A stretch of DNA of 64,000 bases from Paraphysomonas bandaiensis (GCA_965644295.1 CBFFRP010000357.1:186001-250000); one strand, 5' to 3'; numbered from the stretch's first letter, positions 22,324 to 35,102 are shown. The notes: a model not told the origin generated them from the sequence alone. Numbers and translations: made by a program.

Positions 22324-23619
22324 ATGTTCACCGAGTCTTGCTATACTCACAACAGTATTGTACCTATTAAATATCTTCTCTACACTCCTTCTACAGACAA
22401 TAATACAATCAGTATTCCACCCCTACCACTACTTCTCTTCTTACATGGTGCAACTTCACGTGGTGCAGATATCAGTAGAGGTATACGTATACAAGTCTCT
22501 TCATACATACATCATCTAATTATCATATAGTGGCATCTCAGTCACTTCCTCGTATACTGACACACTCGAATCCTATCAGAGGTATACATACATACATAGC
22601 TACTCATACCTGACTATACGTACATTGCTACTCATACATACATATCTATAAGTACTTATCTACACGTACATATCTAGTCATACCTATATATGTATATACA
22701 AGCATATCTAACTTATAATTCAGATGATAATACATACGAAGAGTATCCTCATCATGTCCCAATAATAATCGTATGTCCTCAATGTCCCAACGGCTCAGAA
22801 TGGAAGACTGATAGTATCCATAAGAGTGTGATGTCTCTCGTATACAGTTTAATGGATAATCACATGGAATCATATGCAATTGATCCAAAGAGAGTGTATA
22901 TAACTGGCATAAGTATAAGATGAGATGTTATGAGGGTGTATCTTATGAGACCGTGTGTATAGGTATGGGAGGATTGGGTGCATGGTTGTTATCGGCAAGA
23001 TACAGAGGTATTTCTCTATAAGTTAGTTGTGTTCATGTAAAGTTGCTTATATAGATGTGTTTGCGGCAGCGGTGCCCATATGTGGAGGTGGTCATCCTGT
23101 ATTCGCTCCTTTGCTGAAAGACATGCCCATGTAGGCCCCATAATGCGTGTATGATAAATATACTGAAAGTTTATACTAGTATAGTCATATATTGATAATA
23201 TGAAATGTACTGTGGTGCGTATTGTTGTATTCGGATTTGGCAATAGACTGGTCAGAATGATAAACACGCAGTGACATTGGTGGTGATTCTTAACTGAACT
23301 CCGATAGGTGGTTCTTTCACAGTGCAGATGACAATGTAATTGGCGTAGAGGAAACTGATGCCATCGTTGAAGCGTTGCGTCGAAGTGGTAGGAAAACTAT
23401 GTGTAACGGTGCTATAAGAGTAGTTATGCTGTAGTCCTATAAATTATGAATTCGATTTCACTCGACTTTGTTTCAGGCAGCACCTCAGTACGATACACTC
23501 GATATGACGAATCACTTGACCCGTCGGCCTGTAACTGGATGGTGGGACATAACTGCTGGGACAAAGCGTATAGAATGAAGGATTTGTGGGAGTGGTTATT
23601 GCAGCAGTCGAAGTGTTGA
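22324..23619 (+). CDS. Small alpha/beta-hydrolase (carboxylesterase/PHB-depolymerase-like), seven exons
   Basis: Exons 22324-22480, 22531-22581, 22724-22912, 22963-23007, 23055-23130, 23308-23387 and 23477-23619 join in frame to 246 aa; all introns are GT-AG. The oxyanion segment is LLLFLHGATSRG. HVPIIIVCPQCPNGSEW is followed by DPKRVYITGISMGGLGAWLL, built across two junctions and carrying the nucleophile elbow G-I-S-M-G-G. The catalytic Asp is probably in WFFHSADDNVIGVEETDA, and the His in NWMVGHNCWDKAY near the C-terminus. This order matches a secreted or cytosolic esterase family common in protists and bacteria. There is no signal peptide. Substrate unknown; candidates are short acyl esters or polyester. 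Confidence 0.87.
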
Positions 23620-25517
23620 TATGTAGATACCTTTACTACATGATGGTGTTGTACACATTGTATTTTGTATTATGTTTCCTTCTTTAGATGTCAATACCAT
23701 GAGCTTCATACATGGTGATGACACTAAAAACTATTATCTCTTTTGGCTTCACTTCATTACCTTGTGGACTTAGCAATGATGGAATACATGTTGTCGTGTA
23801 AAACAACTAGTGGCTCCGTAAGATGCAGTGTACGAAAATAAATTGTATGTTATTAGAAAGAAGCTAAAATATCATATCTATAGGATATATGAAGTCAATC
23901 AATGATAGTTGACGTTATATATTTTGATGCTTATTTATCTTGTGGGCCTTAAAATAAGGAATAGGATCTAATAACCAGTATATGATTTCGAAATATTGAA
24001 GTAACTGAGCTCTCAATTCATTGCAACTTTTGATTTATTTAACTACCACCAATTAATAAAAAGTTACTATCGCACTTTGTTTGACAATGTACCTAATTCT
24101 TCGTCATCTGGGCGACAATGCTGCTATTGTTTATAACGGGATATATTATTCAACCTAGTCAATTTGGTTGACTTTCCTAGTCACACCAAAATTGGTGTAA
24201 TAACCTAGTCAAAGCAATAAATGACTCAACCTAGCCAATTATAGTATTAAACCTAGTCATGAATTGTACTCGCATATAGCTACGAATTACAGAAGCATGA
24301 GGTCATAGAAGGTGAATTAAAATCAATACAACATAGATCAGGCGAACACAAAGCTAAAGAGCAGTAATATAGTAAGATATAACAGCATGGGCAGGACTCC
24401 ATCGCTCTCTCCAATGCTAAAGTAGGCTTTTGTACACCATTCTTTCTCAACACAATCTCCATGGATGTCCTTCAGTCGCCTTCAGAAACATTGATGAACG
24501 CTGCTTCAAGGTGGCAACTAAAAGCTTTCCTGACCCGGAAGTAAAAGAATCGAATTAATATATCGTCGCCTCTGGGATGAAATAACAGTTGAGCAAAACC
24601 AATGTTAGCATCTAACGTATAGATACGTAGTTTAGTTTAAATTAAATTGCAATTCAATTAATAGGGACAGCAAGTAATAACGTAATAACTGCAATTATAA
24701 TTGACTACAACCTGCGTCGATTAGGGTTAGGGTTAATTGACAATTACTTGTTACTTGTTACGCAGCCCTTCTTGTTGAGGTATGTTTTGAGATAAAAACG
24801 ACACATTATGTACGCGTGGTATCTCCAGTATATACAGTTGTGCCAAAACAGAACAAAGCTTTATAGTTAGAGAAGTACTACTACAAAAGTAGATGAGCAA
24901 CTTCATCTCCATCAAGTGTACCAATCTTTAATTAGTGTGGTACATAGTAGAAACAGATATATTTTTATTCTTGCGTGTGTTGATGGTATATAAGTTTGAT
25001 ATATACCGCTTATGTGTGCTGTAAGCATGTGAGCATTGTGACTTCTACTGTTTTTATATATATACAAGTCAATTATTTGATAATAAAAGTGTATTATTAT
25101 AGGATGCTTATATGAATGTAAAACCAATTTCGTTGCTGTTTCATGTGTGTAACATACTTTATCAACATTGGTCATGATATTACGAACGCAAAGTTCTAAC
25201 AATTCTTGCAGAACACAAAATCGGCCTAATCTGGTCATATATAATCTGTTATCTGTTTTATATGCTCTTGTAGATATAATATATATTACAGTAGTTGCGT
25301 ATGAAAATGGATCATGCCTGAATTTTAGCGAAAAACAATACTCACACCAATGAGTACTCAATGTTCAGCGGGAACAAATTTCCACCAGAACGATATACTT
25401 TACTTATCACTGAAAACACTTCATTTTATATGATTTACAAGGACAACCAGTTACTACTTTCACAAACTTGATTTAACACATATTGCATAGCCAATGTAAA
25501 ATAGCCATCGTTGCGAC
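23620..25517. other. Intergenic; CCTAGTC-rich MITE-like copy and a short telomere-like tract
   Basis: Positions about 24139-24266 hold several CCTAGTC words around the palindrome ACACCAAAATTGGTGT and are similar, in inverted orientation, to about 36160-36341. At 24721-24736 there is ttagggttagggttaa, two and a half vertebrate-type telomere units. The minus ORF 24912-25361 has no family features. Confidence 0.45.
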
Positions 25518-27242
25518 TCAACGAGTGGCAGCCATAGAGTTCTTTGATTTTCCCTTCGCTTTACTCTTGTTAGTACTGCTCTGGTGCCCACGCTTCTGTA
25601 GCCGGTTAAGAGTTCTTGCCTTCAGTTCTTCCCTCGTCAGAGGGCGGGTATCATCCTCATCATCATCTTCCTCATCATCTGATTGATAGTCATCGAGCTT
25701 AGGAGGGTTGACATGAAGAAGGTCCTGTCCCATCGGTACCTTTGGTCCCACACCCAGGACCGAAGTAAGGGTTGCAGCCTTACTCGGGGAACCTCCTGCT
25801 ACCGGGGACTCTTGGCCCTCTGTGGAATCTGCGGTCACCAACTGAGAAGCGGACATGGATGGCTGAAGTAGCTCCTGACGGATGTCAGCATATGCTCGTA
25901 AAATACGATTAGCTTGTTGCTCCACTACACCCAGATAGTGAACCATGTTGCTCTCCGTCACAGTCGGATCCACGAAACTATCTTCATCCACCTCTAGCTT
26001 CTCATAGATACTCTGTATGCCACGCTTAAGCGATTCAATAATACGCTGCAAGTCCTGGCATCGAATCTCATACTTTTCAGCCATCGACTCGGAATTCTGA
26101 AGCTTCGCCTCAAGTTCCTTTAGGATCTGTTTGTGTTGATGTACATCCTCACCACTTTCGTGAGCGAATTTGCGTTCTTCTTCACGAAGCATCTGAATTT
26201 GCTCATCTAGCTTTTCAATTTCATTGTTTTGTTCATTGACGTAATTAAACAAACTGAAATTGTGATCTTCGTTTTTGATGAATGTCTTGACCAGTTCGTC
26301 GATATCAGTGATGCCTGTGGCCGCTTTGATTTTATTAAACGCCTCCTCAAAGTTTTGAACACGCTCATATGAGGCCAACACGTCCATTTTCTCCGCATTT
26401 TGATTCCATGTACCACCTGACTTCTTGAGAGTGTCGTCGTCACTTGTATTCGCCATTTGAGCCGAGCCAACGGAGGAGACTCGACTTGCTGGCCTTGTAG
26501 GTCCTGGCAACTTTAGTTCTGTCTCAAGCATTCGGCCAAGCTCAACCATTTGTTCCTCGAATTCCTCTTGTTCCTTGCGATTCGCCTGCTCAATAGCAGC
26601 AACCTCCATTTGATAAGTGTCTCTTTGTTCATAAGACTGGTTCGAAACCTCTATAATCTCAGCCATTTTCTGCTTCTTTTCCTGAAGCTCTCGCTCCATC
26701 TTACGGTATATGTTTTCAAACACTACACGTTCTCGTCTTAAATCATCGATAGCATCACGAAGAGTTTTGTTGTGAGCAATAGCTTCATTGAACTTAACCA
26801 ATGACTTATCAAGACGATTTTCCAATATACGTATTTGTTTTTGAATCATTTGGTAATTTTCTTTTGCTGCATTCACACCACCCATAGCTTTTCTTTGTTG
26901 TAAAACTTTTTGTTTCATAATATGTATTTGTTCTTCCATTGTTTGAATATTTCTTCTTTCATAATCAACTGAATTTGCCATACGATCACACTGATCTTGT
27001 AATTTATTGACAGTCTCTTGTTGACTACTTGATATATTCCTACTTGAACTACGCATCATCATAGCAATCTCACTTTTAATAGTTTCATTATCTTTACGTA
27101 ATTTTTCAATTGTTGTTTGTTGTTTACGTAAAACTGTTTGACTTTCTTCAGCATATGCACGTCGATTTAATTCCATATGACGATATTCACGCTGTAATTG
27201 CTGTAATTCAGCTATACGAAGATCACTTGTTTCGTTACTCAT
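25518..27242 (-). CDS. Outer dynein arm docking complex coiled-coil protein (CCDC63/CCDC114-like)
   Basis: Single-exon 574-aa protein, almost entirely coiled coil up to about residue 450. Diagnostic blocks: IRILENRLDKSLVKFNEAIA with HNKTLRDAIDDLRRERVVFE, then KKQKMAEIIEVSNQSYEQRD and EEFEEQMVELGRMLE. These are the conserved core of CCDC63/CCDC114 (ODAD1) and Chlamydomonas DC2, which anchor outer dynein arms to axonemal doublets. Length agrees with the family (about 550-670). The C-terminal 120 residues are disordered, with an acidic run (DDEEDDDEDD) and a basic tail. Implies motile flagella. Confidence 0.87.
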   Translation of the reverse strand: MSNETSDLRIAELQQLQREYRHMELNRRAYAEESQTVLRKQQTTIEKLRKDNETIKSEIAMMMRSSSRNISSSQQETVNKLQDQCDRMANSVDYERRNIQTMEEQIHIMKQKVLQQRKAMGGVNAAKENYQMIQKQIRILENRLDKSLVKFNEAIAHNKTLRDAIDDLRRERVVFENIYRKMERELQEKKQKMAEIIEVSNQSYEQRDTYQMEVAAIEQANRKEQEEFEEQMVELGRMLETELKLPGPTRPASRVSSVGSAQMANTSDDDTLKKSGGTWNQNAEKMDVLASYERVQNFEEAFNKIKAATGITDIDELVKTFIKNEDHNFSLFNYVNEQNNEIEKLDEQIQMLREEERKFAHESGEDVHQHKQILKELEAKLQNSESMAEKYEIRCQDLQRIIESLKRGIQSIYEKLEVDEDSFVDPTVTESNMVHYLGVVEQQANRILRAYADIRQELLQPSMSASQLVTADSTEGQESPVAGGSPSKAATLTSVLGVGPKVPMGQDLLHVNPPKLDDYQSDDEEDDDEDDTRPLTREELKARTLNRLQKRGHQSSTNKSKAKGKSKNSMAATR

Positions 27243-27360
27243 ATTTATAGTAATGTGATAAGAAGAAAACTATTCAATGTATGTACAGCATATGCTGAGA
27301 TGATCTCTGTGACTATATAACACTCACTTGACAGACATATACGTGACTTAACACTCATAC

Positions 27361-27528
27361 CATACATACATACATACATACATACATACATACATACATA
27401 CATACATACATACATACATACATACATACATACATACATACATACATACATACATACATACATACATACATACATACATACATACATACATACATACATA
27501 CATACATACATACATACATACATACATA
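27361..27528. repeat. (TACA)n microsatellite, left part of an array split by a pogo-like element
   Basis: About 42 units, starting 119 bp upstream of the docking-complex ATG and ending with the TA that flanks the transposon. Confidence 0.95.
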
Positions 27529-29107
27529 CAGTCAGTTCGCGTTATGGTGGACGACGTATGGTGGATATCGCCGTTATAGTGGATGAATTTAGGCTTGGTA
27601 CGGGGATTTTCGTATAAAATCCCCGATTTATATACAAACCTATAGTTTTAAATAAAAATCCCTATTTTGGTGGATTGTTGTGAAAAAATTGATAGGCAAT
27701 ATACAGAAAAGTACAATTAATTATCATATGGTCATTTCATATACTTACATCACTGCATCTGTTCGTCTGCTGTATGTAGCGATGTCAGATGAATGCAAAG
27801 GAAGGGTTCATTTCCTAAAGTGGAGAGAAAACTTGTTGAGTACATTAATTTTCGCCAGGAGCACTACAAAGTAGATAAATGCGGGTTGAGCTGGCAATTT
27901 CTGAAGCAGAAGGCTAAGACTATGCAAAGGTTAGCAATACTAAGAAGCAAGTATATGCTCATACTTAACATTTTTGTACTGTATAGATAATCTATGCGGA
28001 TGATGAAGAAGCGCTGAGTTCTTTTCGAGTTTCATCTGGTTGGCTACGTAATGTGTTGAAGAGTCGGAACAATTATGTTCATGTGCATCTTCACGGAGAA
28101 GCTAATGAAATCAGCGATGCTGACGCAGCGGTTGCTATAAGAGTTCAAACAGAAGTTGGGTGAATTATGTGAAATTAAAAAAGTACCAATACAGAGAATT
28201 TTCAACGCCGATCAAACTGGGCTGTATTATGGGAAAACCCCCAACGGAATGTACTGCGAGGCAGAATTGAGTAAGACTATACGGTTTGACAGACGTATTA
28301 CTGTATGGTGGATCAATTCGGTATTTGAACCTTGGTATAAGCGCCGATATGGATCACAGAAATATCTTATTCTGCTGGACAATTGCTCTTCTCAATGTTG
28401 ACATTGAGAGATCCTTATATCCTTCGTACATTACTCTAGTTTTTTTCCCGCCAAAGCTGAGACCCTATGGTCGTAGAAGCTGAAATCGAGGAAGCCAAGG
28501 AGAGCTTCGAAGCTTTTCTATTTCTCCACTAACAGCTACGGTAGATGATGATGATGATCTAACTGAAACGAGTGTTGATACTACTACCACTTCATCTATA
28601 GTAACTTTGAATCAATTTCATGATGCAATGCGTGTAGTATACGACTTCACCATGCAAAGTAGTTGTGAAAATGCTCCTGCTATTCACTACAATTTCTTCA
28701 AGAACGCTTGTGAATTGACTAAATGCTACTCACAGGAGCGCACCCAATCTTCGTCACAATGAACGATACAGCATTTTTTCTCTGTCCGAAGACCTAAGTC
28801 AACACTATAACAACGTAGTTAAGAGCTCAGCGCATTCCTATCACGTAATAACAAGGCTTTTTACATAATTATTTATCTGTAGTGCGATAATAGAAAGTTT
28901 TACGAACTAGAGTGTGGAATACGATATTTTAAACATTTACTTAGGGGTTTCAGTAGAAAACCATGGTTTTATAAGACAAAAACTGTGTTTTGTATAAAAA
29001 CCTGGTTTTTTGCAGAAAAAACCCGGGTTTTCTAATCGTGGATGGTGCCGTTGTGGTGGACAGTATGGCTTATGGTACACACCATCCACCATAACGCGAA
29101 CTGACTG
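27529..29107 (+). mobile_element. Pogo/Tigger-like DNA transposon with degenerate DDE_1 transposase
   Basis: The ends read CAGTCAGTTCGCGTTATGGT and its inverse, each bordered by TA (27527-27528, 29108-29109): TA target duplication and CAGT..ACTG ends typical of pogo/Tigger. Subterminal GGTGGA/TCCACC words repeat near both ends. Transposase remnants in order: a CENP-B-like HTH segment (FPKVERKLVEYINFRQEHYK, 27800s); SSGWLRNVLK (28035); IQRIFNADQTGLYYGKTPNG with catalytic Asp (28195-28250); QKYLILLDNCSSQ with second Asp (28365); and ITLVFFPPKLRP. Several frameshifts, an apparent intron and short internal deletions are present, so it is inactive. Confidence 0.82.
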
Positions 29108-29243
29108 TACATACATACATACATACATACATACATACATACATACATACATACATACATACATACATACATACATACATACATACATACATACATACAT
29201 ACATACATACATACATACATACATACATACATACATACATACA

Positions 29244-29277
<34 letters not shown>

Positions 29278-29502
29278 CATACATACATACATACATACAT
29301 ACATACATACGTACATACATACATACATACATACATACATACATACATACATACATACATACATACATACATACATACATACATACATACATACATACAT
29401 ACATACATACATACATACATACATACATACATACATACATACATACATACATACATACATACATACATACATACATACATACATACATACATACATACAT
29501 AC
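29108..29502. repeat. (TACA)n microsatellite, right part of the split array
   Basis: About 98 units with rare variants (TATA at 29273, TACG at 29310). Ends 214 bp before the ATG of the glycosyltransferase-like gene. Confidence 0.95.
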
Positions 29503-29715
29503 GTATGGATCTGTATAGTGGATATGAGCGATGTGGAGAAGCAAATTGGAGGAATTCATTCGAGTGCTGACCATCATATAATCTGAGCATCATATGTCAT
29601 CACCTCTCTACCTCTCTCTTACCTATCCATATACAGTGATATGTATGTCTCGTATACGCTGTTAGTGATATCCTAACTGTACATATATACATACACACAG
29701 CTGTATACTCACAGT

Positions 29716-31015
29716 ATGAGTCTATACGCCTTCTATCTCCTCTTATCCCTCATACACACATCGCATATACATCTCAGTGATTCCGTTACAGTGTCTTATT
29801 CTCTATTATATAAGAATGTATCAGAGAGCAACAGGAGAGCTCGTGTATCTACTGATCATTTGTTCTGCTTACAGCCTGCATCAGGTACACTATCCACATA
29901 TGGAGGATTCGGGTATGTGCTATAGACTCATAAGAGATTATCTTATATGAGATGTATATTGCAGGAACTTGATGATGGGAGTCAATGCGGTGCAAGCTCT
30001 AGCTCTAGTATCAGGTAGCATTCCTGTTATTAATCACGCCATGTTTCTAGCAATGTTCAGTCATCCGAACCCTAAAGAATCGTATGATGTGTTTAAACCT
30101 AGTCAAATTCGGTTAGGAAGCGTCAGAAGAATTTATTGTCAGTCCAGCAAATTTTTTCGTAGTAAGCTTTCAAAGCTTGGAAGGTCAGGTGTCAATGTTT
30201 TGTGTAACAAAGATGCCTACATGCACCGTGAGAGTATCGCGTTCTTCTCTACTGCTCTCTCTATTTCTCCTACAGATGCGCGCTATTACGATATGGCTAG
30301 CAGTAGTGTAGCTCATTGGATGCTGAGCAACCCAACGGCGTACTTTGAATCAATCGTCCGCCGTCACAGGGATAAAGTCTTGCATCGCTGTGGAGGCACA
30401 CAGTCACGGCTCGATGTCGCTGTTCAGATTCGTACCTGGGCGGATGTCCCCGAGCGCAGGGAGCAATTTTTTACGCAAATACCGTGTGTTATGAGATGTA
30501 TAATGAATCTTGTCCGATTCGTGGCCTCTGGTAAAGGTGTGCATATAGACACATACGACCCTGACTCTGGAGAAGCACCACTGTGTATATTTGTTACCAC
30601 GGATAATTCCACTGTTACAAATGATATCGTGGAGTACTTGGAGGGAATTTCTACCGCAATACGGGCTACTTCTAGCACTAGTATCTCACCTGAGTATCTC
30701 AATTTTACTGCTCCTCGGACTCACGTTAGCCACTGGCACTCTGCTCACACAATCAAGAGTTCTCAACATGAGTTTTCAGCTAGTGAACTTGATTCTCATA
30801 TTGAGCTGTTAGATTGGATGTTAGTAGGAGAAGCGAGCGCTGCGCTGTACACAAAAAGGTCCACATACGCCCGTACTGCGCGGATGAGATTGGGTTACGA
30901 TCACCAGCAAGACGATTTCATATTTGATGTCGTGGATGCTAACCCCTGCGAATGTAAGCCCGTTAGACCAGTATCTGGGGATATTAAACATTCCGTAGTT
31001 GGGGTACTTTTATAG
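29716..31015 (+). CDS. Secretory-pathway glycosyltransferase-like protein (fucosyltransferase-type), two exons
   Basis: Exon 1 (29716-29912) encodes a signal peptide or anchor, MSLYAFYLLLSLIHTSHIH, then SGTLSTYGGFG. Exon 2 (29965-31015) continues in phase as NLMMGVNAVQALALVSGSIP, giving 415 aa. LDVAVQIRTWAD resembles the H-(x)-R donor-site segment of POFUT/plant-type fucosyltransferases. Further features are CIFVTTDN, a Rossmann-like strand, and LLDWMLVGEASAALYTKRST followed by YARTARMR, the typical C-terminal 'D...(L/M)..A......S.fs..A' region. N-linked glycosylation sequons are present. Likely acts in ER or Golgi; donor and acceptor are not determinable. Confidence 0.6.
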
Positions 31016-31656
31016 CATGTAGTTGTTGTTTCTACACACGTAGAGTCAATCAGATATGGAAGCTATACATCACTCATGCTGCTAGACTTCCAAATATGTA
31101 TATGAACTAAACAATGAACAAATTATTTATAATAGACAGAAATACTTGCAGTTCCATGATTATCGCGTACTGTATATATAATCTATCTCATCTAGAATAT
31201 GGTTTGTACATAAAGTACTACTAGTAATACTAACAAGACTGCGTATCTATTAATTCTCAATTATTGAAATTGCAACATTTGGTATTGGGACATCAAATTA
31301 TAATAGACTTCAGATAATGCAATTAATTGATTAAGAAATACCATTTTCATTGTTTTGAAAAGTCAATTTCTACGATTAATGAAAGATTATAATATCCATA
31401 AAATTGTCTCACATAATAATTCGTTTAAATAATTGGCGATAAAAGCGATTAATTGGTACTAAAAAGTTAATGATAATAACGAAGTAGTTGCAATAGAGAC
31501 TAATATTACTGTAGCGTTTGTGATTCATAGCTTAAATATTGTGAATTATTAAATATTCTGTAATATTTATATATATACAAAACTACTATGAAAAAATACA
31601 CTGTTTCTTAAATAAGTTAGAAATAAGTAAAAACAATGCTACATTGCATACATTAT
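31016..31656. other. Intergenic, nothing recognised
   Basis: Very AT-rich spacer between the convergent glycosyltransferase-like and coiled-coil genes. Confidence 0.45.
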
Positions 31657-33553
31657 CTATGTTTGAGATAAAAAATGTTTTTCAAGTAGTGCAACAGCTT
31701 CCTCTGCGTTTCTGCTTACATGTGCATTCTCTTCTCTGAGGCACTCAATTTCCGCTTCTAATTCGGATTTATCTTTCAATAGATCGGCAATATATACAGT
31801 CCGTGCCTCTCGTTCAGCTGTCAATGTGTCAACAGCCACCTCATGGTCTGCCATGATTTTCTTTGTGCTTGCCAACTCCTTTGATAAATCATCCTTTTGT
31901 CGCTCAAGTTGCCCAATCTCTTTGGTTAGAGAAGAAATCATTTCGTTTAGCTCCATTTTTTTCGCTTCATATGTTTCTATGGTGTTTGTGAGAGTTGCAA
32001 TCTTTTGTTTCTTTGAAACGAGTATTTCCTTTATTATTGCAATATTTTCCTCTCTTGTAGACCCAGCTTTAAAATCTTCACCTTCCGTGTCTATTATGAA
32101 CTTCACTGTGGCATCAATTCCAGTCATTTCTCCTTCGGTGATAGCTTGTCTCTTGCGAGACTCTTCTAGTGCTGATGTGACTTCAACCAGTGATTTCCTG
32201 AGATTGTCTATTTCATTGCTAATTCTTACATTTTCAGCCTTACACTCCGTCAGTTGTGCTTTGATTGCCACATAGTGCTTGTTACCCTCTTCGAATTGTG
32301 ATTTCACCTTTTCATATACCTTGCGTTTAGCATCCGCAACAGCTGTATTCATATTTTCTTTTAGGGCTTCCGCTCTCTCGGTAGATTCCTTCAGTTCTTG
32401 TCGTAACTGTTCTGATATAGCCTTCTCATCACGCAATTGGACTTCATACTTTTCTGTTATTTCGGCAGAAAGCTTCAACCGCATATCATTTATTGAGTCA
32501 CCCTGAGACTTGAACATGTCATTCAATCGTTTCGTGTGAGACGCTTGAACTGAATGAAGTTCTTCAGCATGGGAAGCTTTCATAGATACAATTTCATTTA
32601 CGGAATTCTGTAAGCAATACGTGAACACCTGAAAGGCAGTTTTAAATATACTATATGACCTGCAATTTCTTATTCAATTCACTAATTGTATGATGTGATT
32701 GCTCTGAAGCTCTTTGATGACTCTGCTGCTTGACTGTCATTTCTTCCTGCAGCGATATATTCTTCTTTTCCAATGCCAAGCATTTCTCCTCAAGAGCTTG
32801 CATCTTGTCCCTCAGAAGTGTGTATTTCATAACATCTACACCCGGAGTTGTTCCATTAATAGCATCACAGGAATCGCAAACATTCTGACTTGTATCATTA
32901 GAGACAACAGTAGTTTCTATATTTCTCTCAACGCCCTCACAAGTATCGTTTGGGCCAGAAAGAGATTCACAATCCTCATCGGTAACATCGTCACCAAACA
33001 ACACAGTGCTAGCAGCATAGTGACTGCTTTCTATAGAACTACTGGAATCTCCTCTAAGAAAAGTAGACCCCATCATAGGTGACGGTATTTTGGCAGATGG
33101 GGAGGATAAGGGAGGCAGTGACTCTGCATGTTTTCTTGATGACGTTGAAACCAAGCGAATTGCTTTCTTGTATGCACTAGCCAAGAAACGTGATGGAGTG
33201 GCCTTGGATTTCTTCGATTTCTTGTTCACGGAAATCGATGCGGATTTCAGACATACTGGAGTTTTATCGACTTCAATTACAGATCGATCAGTCGCACGAT
33301 TAGGAGTTATGGCTTCGCTTAGCCTTCTGTTCTCGATATCGAAATCTTCGTAAGTCCGAGTCAATGATGCGATCGGCTTTGTTGAGTATGTCAAACGTGG
33401 CGGGGTGGGGCATTCCTCCCTTCCACTGTCTTGCTGCCTATCTGATTCTTGCAATGTGTTAGAGTCCAATACTTGAAATGGACAACCTCTGGTCTGGGCC
33501 TTAAATGATATTTCATCATCAACTTCAAGAACGAATGGACATTCTGTATCCAT
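31657..33553 (-). CDS. Long coiled-coil protein, two exons
   Basis: Exon 1 (33553-32660, 298 codons) and exon 2 (32628-31657) are separated by a 31-nt intron (GTCATA..TTTCAG) and join in phase to 621 aa. Residues 1-220 are low-complexity and phospho-rich (Ser/Thr, basic KKSKKSKATPS patch). From about residue 235 to the end the protein is continuous heptad coiled coil (LQALEEKCLALEKKNISLQE; later SLTKEIGQLERQKDDLSKEL). No family-specific motif was recognised. A cytoskeletal, basal-body or Golgi scaffold role is plausible but unsupported. Confidence 0.8.
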
Positions 33554-33664
33554 GATTGAATGATGTGTCTGTATAGGTATCGTTCAGTTGGTTAGAAACA
33601 GTTAAAGTAATTATATTACGTAGTGTAGCAATGCACAACATGCATTTGTGTAACTATTACCTGA

Positions 33665-34159
33665 TTATTGTTGCATAATTATGCACAATTCTCTGAAATC
33701 CTGTGCAACTATATGCATATGATACAGCAATACATACATAGATGGCATATGTAGATTGCATATATAGAATTCCACTCGCTCCGTTTTCCGGTGCCGCTGT
33801 TTTTTGAGGTGCCATTCTTTAGTGTGTTTTTTATCATCAGAATTGCTTGGATTTGGATTTTCATATAGATATACATGTATGTATATTCCTTTAAAATCAT
33901 CATATTTGTACACTCCTGTCATAATAAATACACCAATACATAAGAATGGATAGTTCCTGTGGTTAGTCACATCAACACTGATATCTGGTTGAAATATCAG
34001 ATGATGGGGAGTGAGAGGGATGTATTCCTGGTCCTCTGAACCTGGTGATGCACTCAGCGTTGTTGCCGCTTCCTGTAAGCTCACTGTTTGTATTTTTAGG
34101 GGAGATAATCCTTCAGCTGCTATGTAGACAATAGCGAGTCTTCCATGCGCAGACCTCAC
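33665..34159 (-). CDS. Exon-like ORF in left inverted arm, unknown protein
   Basis: Protein-like frame of about 130 aa shared with the right arm: RLAIVYIAAEGLSPLKIQTV ... TPHHLIFQPDISVDVTNHRN ... GVFIMTGVYKYDDFKGIYIH, then a basic stretch KKHTKEWHLKKQRHRKTE. No ATG opens it (it begins at GTG with stops upstream), so it is an internal exon or a decayed gene. Left and right copies diverge exactly at GAATTC (33767), after which this copy reads YICNLHMPSMYV. Confidence 0.4.
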   Translation of the reverse strand: MRSAHGRLAIVYIAAEGLSPLKIQTVSLQEAATTLSASPGSEDQEYIPLTPHHLIFQPDISVDVTNHRNYPFLCIGVFIMTGVYKYDDFKGIYIHVYLYENPNPSNSDDKKHTKEWHLKKQRHRKTERVEFYICNLHMPSMYVLLYHMHIVAQDFRELCIIMQQ

Positions 34160-35102
34160 TTCATTATTAGTCTCATTTGTAGTGTATTTGCGGATATATA
34201 TCGAATCTATGCGATATATGGCTTCATTGTGTTTGTGTCATCTGTGTTGAAGTGTAGGTGTTTGAGTGGAAGAGTATATAAGTGTGTTATATTGTCTCTT
34301 GTTGCATTCTGCTGCTTGTTTACATGATTATAGATGCTAGTGCTACACATGACCTTGTTATTATTCGTATTCTCGTTACAATATTTTAAGACTGTGTTTT
34401 CACGAATATTGAAGTCGTCATCTTATGGCATATCAGCATAGATTACCTATTCACCAGCTATACATGTATGCACTCCGTGTGTTCATGTTCATGCAACAGT
34501 TCAAGATCTAGATATGTGGTATATGTTCTGTGTTTTCGCTCTGTGTGCTTCATACAACATATATAGACCATGTATGTGGTATATGTTCTCTGTATGTGCT
34601 TCATACAACACATTGAGACCATATATGTGGTATATGATCTGTATGTTCGCTGTGTGTGCTTTACACAGCACACAGAGACTGTATATGTGAAATGTGCTCT
34701 GTATATTCACTCTGCGTGCTTCATACAACACGCAAGAACTATATATGTGGTATATGATCTGTGTGTTCGCTGTGTGTGCTTTACACCGCACACAGAGACT
34801 GTCTGTATATTCACTCTGCGTGCTTCATACAACACGCAAGAACTATATATGTGGTATATGATCTGTATGTTCGCTGTGTGTGCTTTACACCGCACACAGA
34901 GACTGTCTGTATATTCACTCTGCGTGCTTCATACAACACGCAAGAACTATATATGTGGTATATGATGTGAATATATTACTCTGTGCTCTTCATGCAACAT
35001 ACAGGGACTATATATGTGTTATATGGTGTGTAGTATCACACTTTGCCCCTCATACAACACGCAAAGACTATATATGTGGTATATGATATATGCGTTCACT
35101 CT
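33767..35102 (+). repeat. Left arm of a large inverted duplication
   Basis: Reverse complement of 36342-37573, apparently near-identical. The outer end is GAATTC at 33767. It is about 104 bp longer than the right arm because it has one more unit of the internal minisatellite at about 34660-34960 (units built from CACTCTGCGTGCTTCATACA and GTGTGCTTTACACCGCACAC words). The tandem words continue in decayed form beyond the arm to about 35340. Confidence 0.92.

Noticed and set aside
21764-22530. Long IHTY/MYVC ORFs over TACA/TATG arrays (also at 14, 17.5, 27.4, 29.2, 46 and 55.8 kb)
   Set aside because: A 4-bp unit without stops is open in all frames; these are translations of microsatellites.
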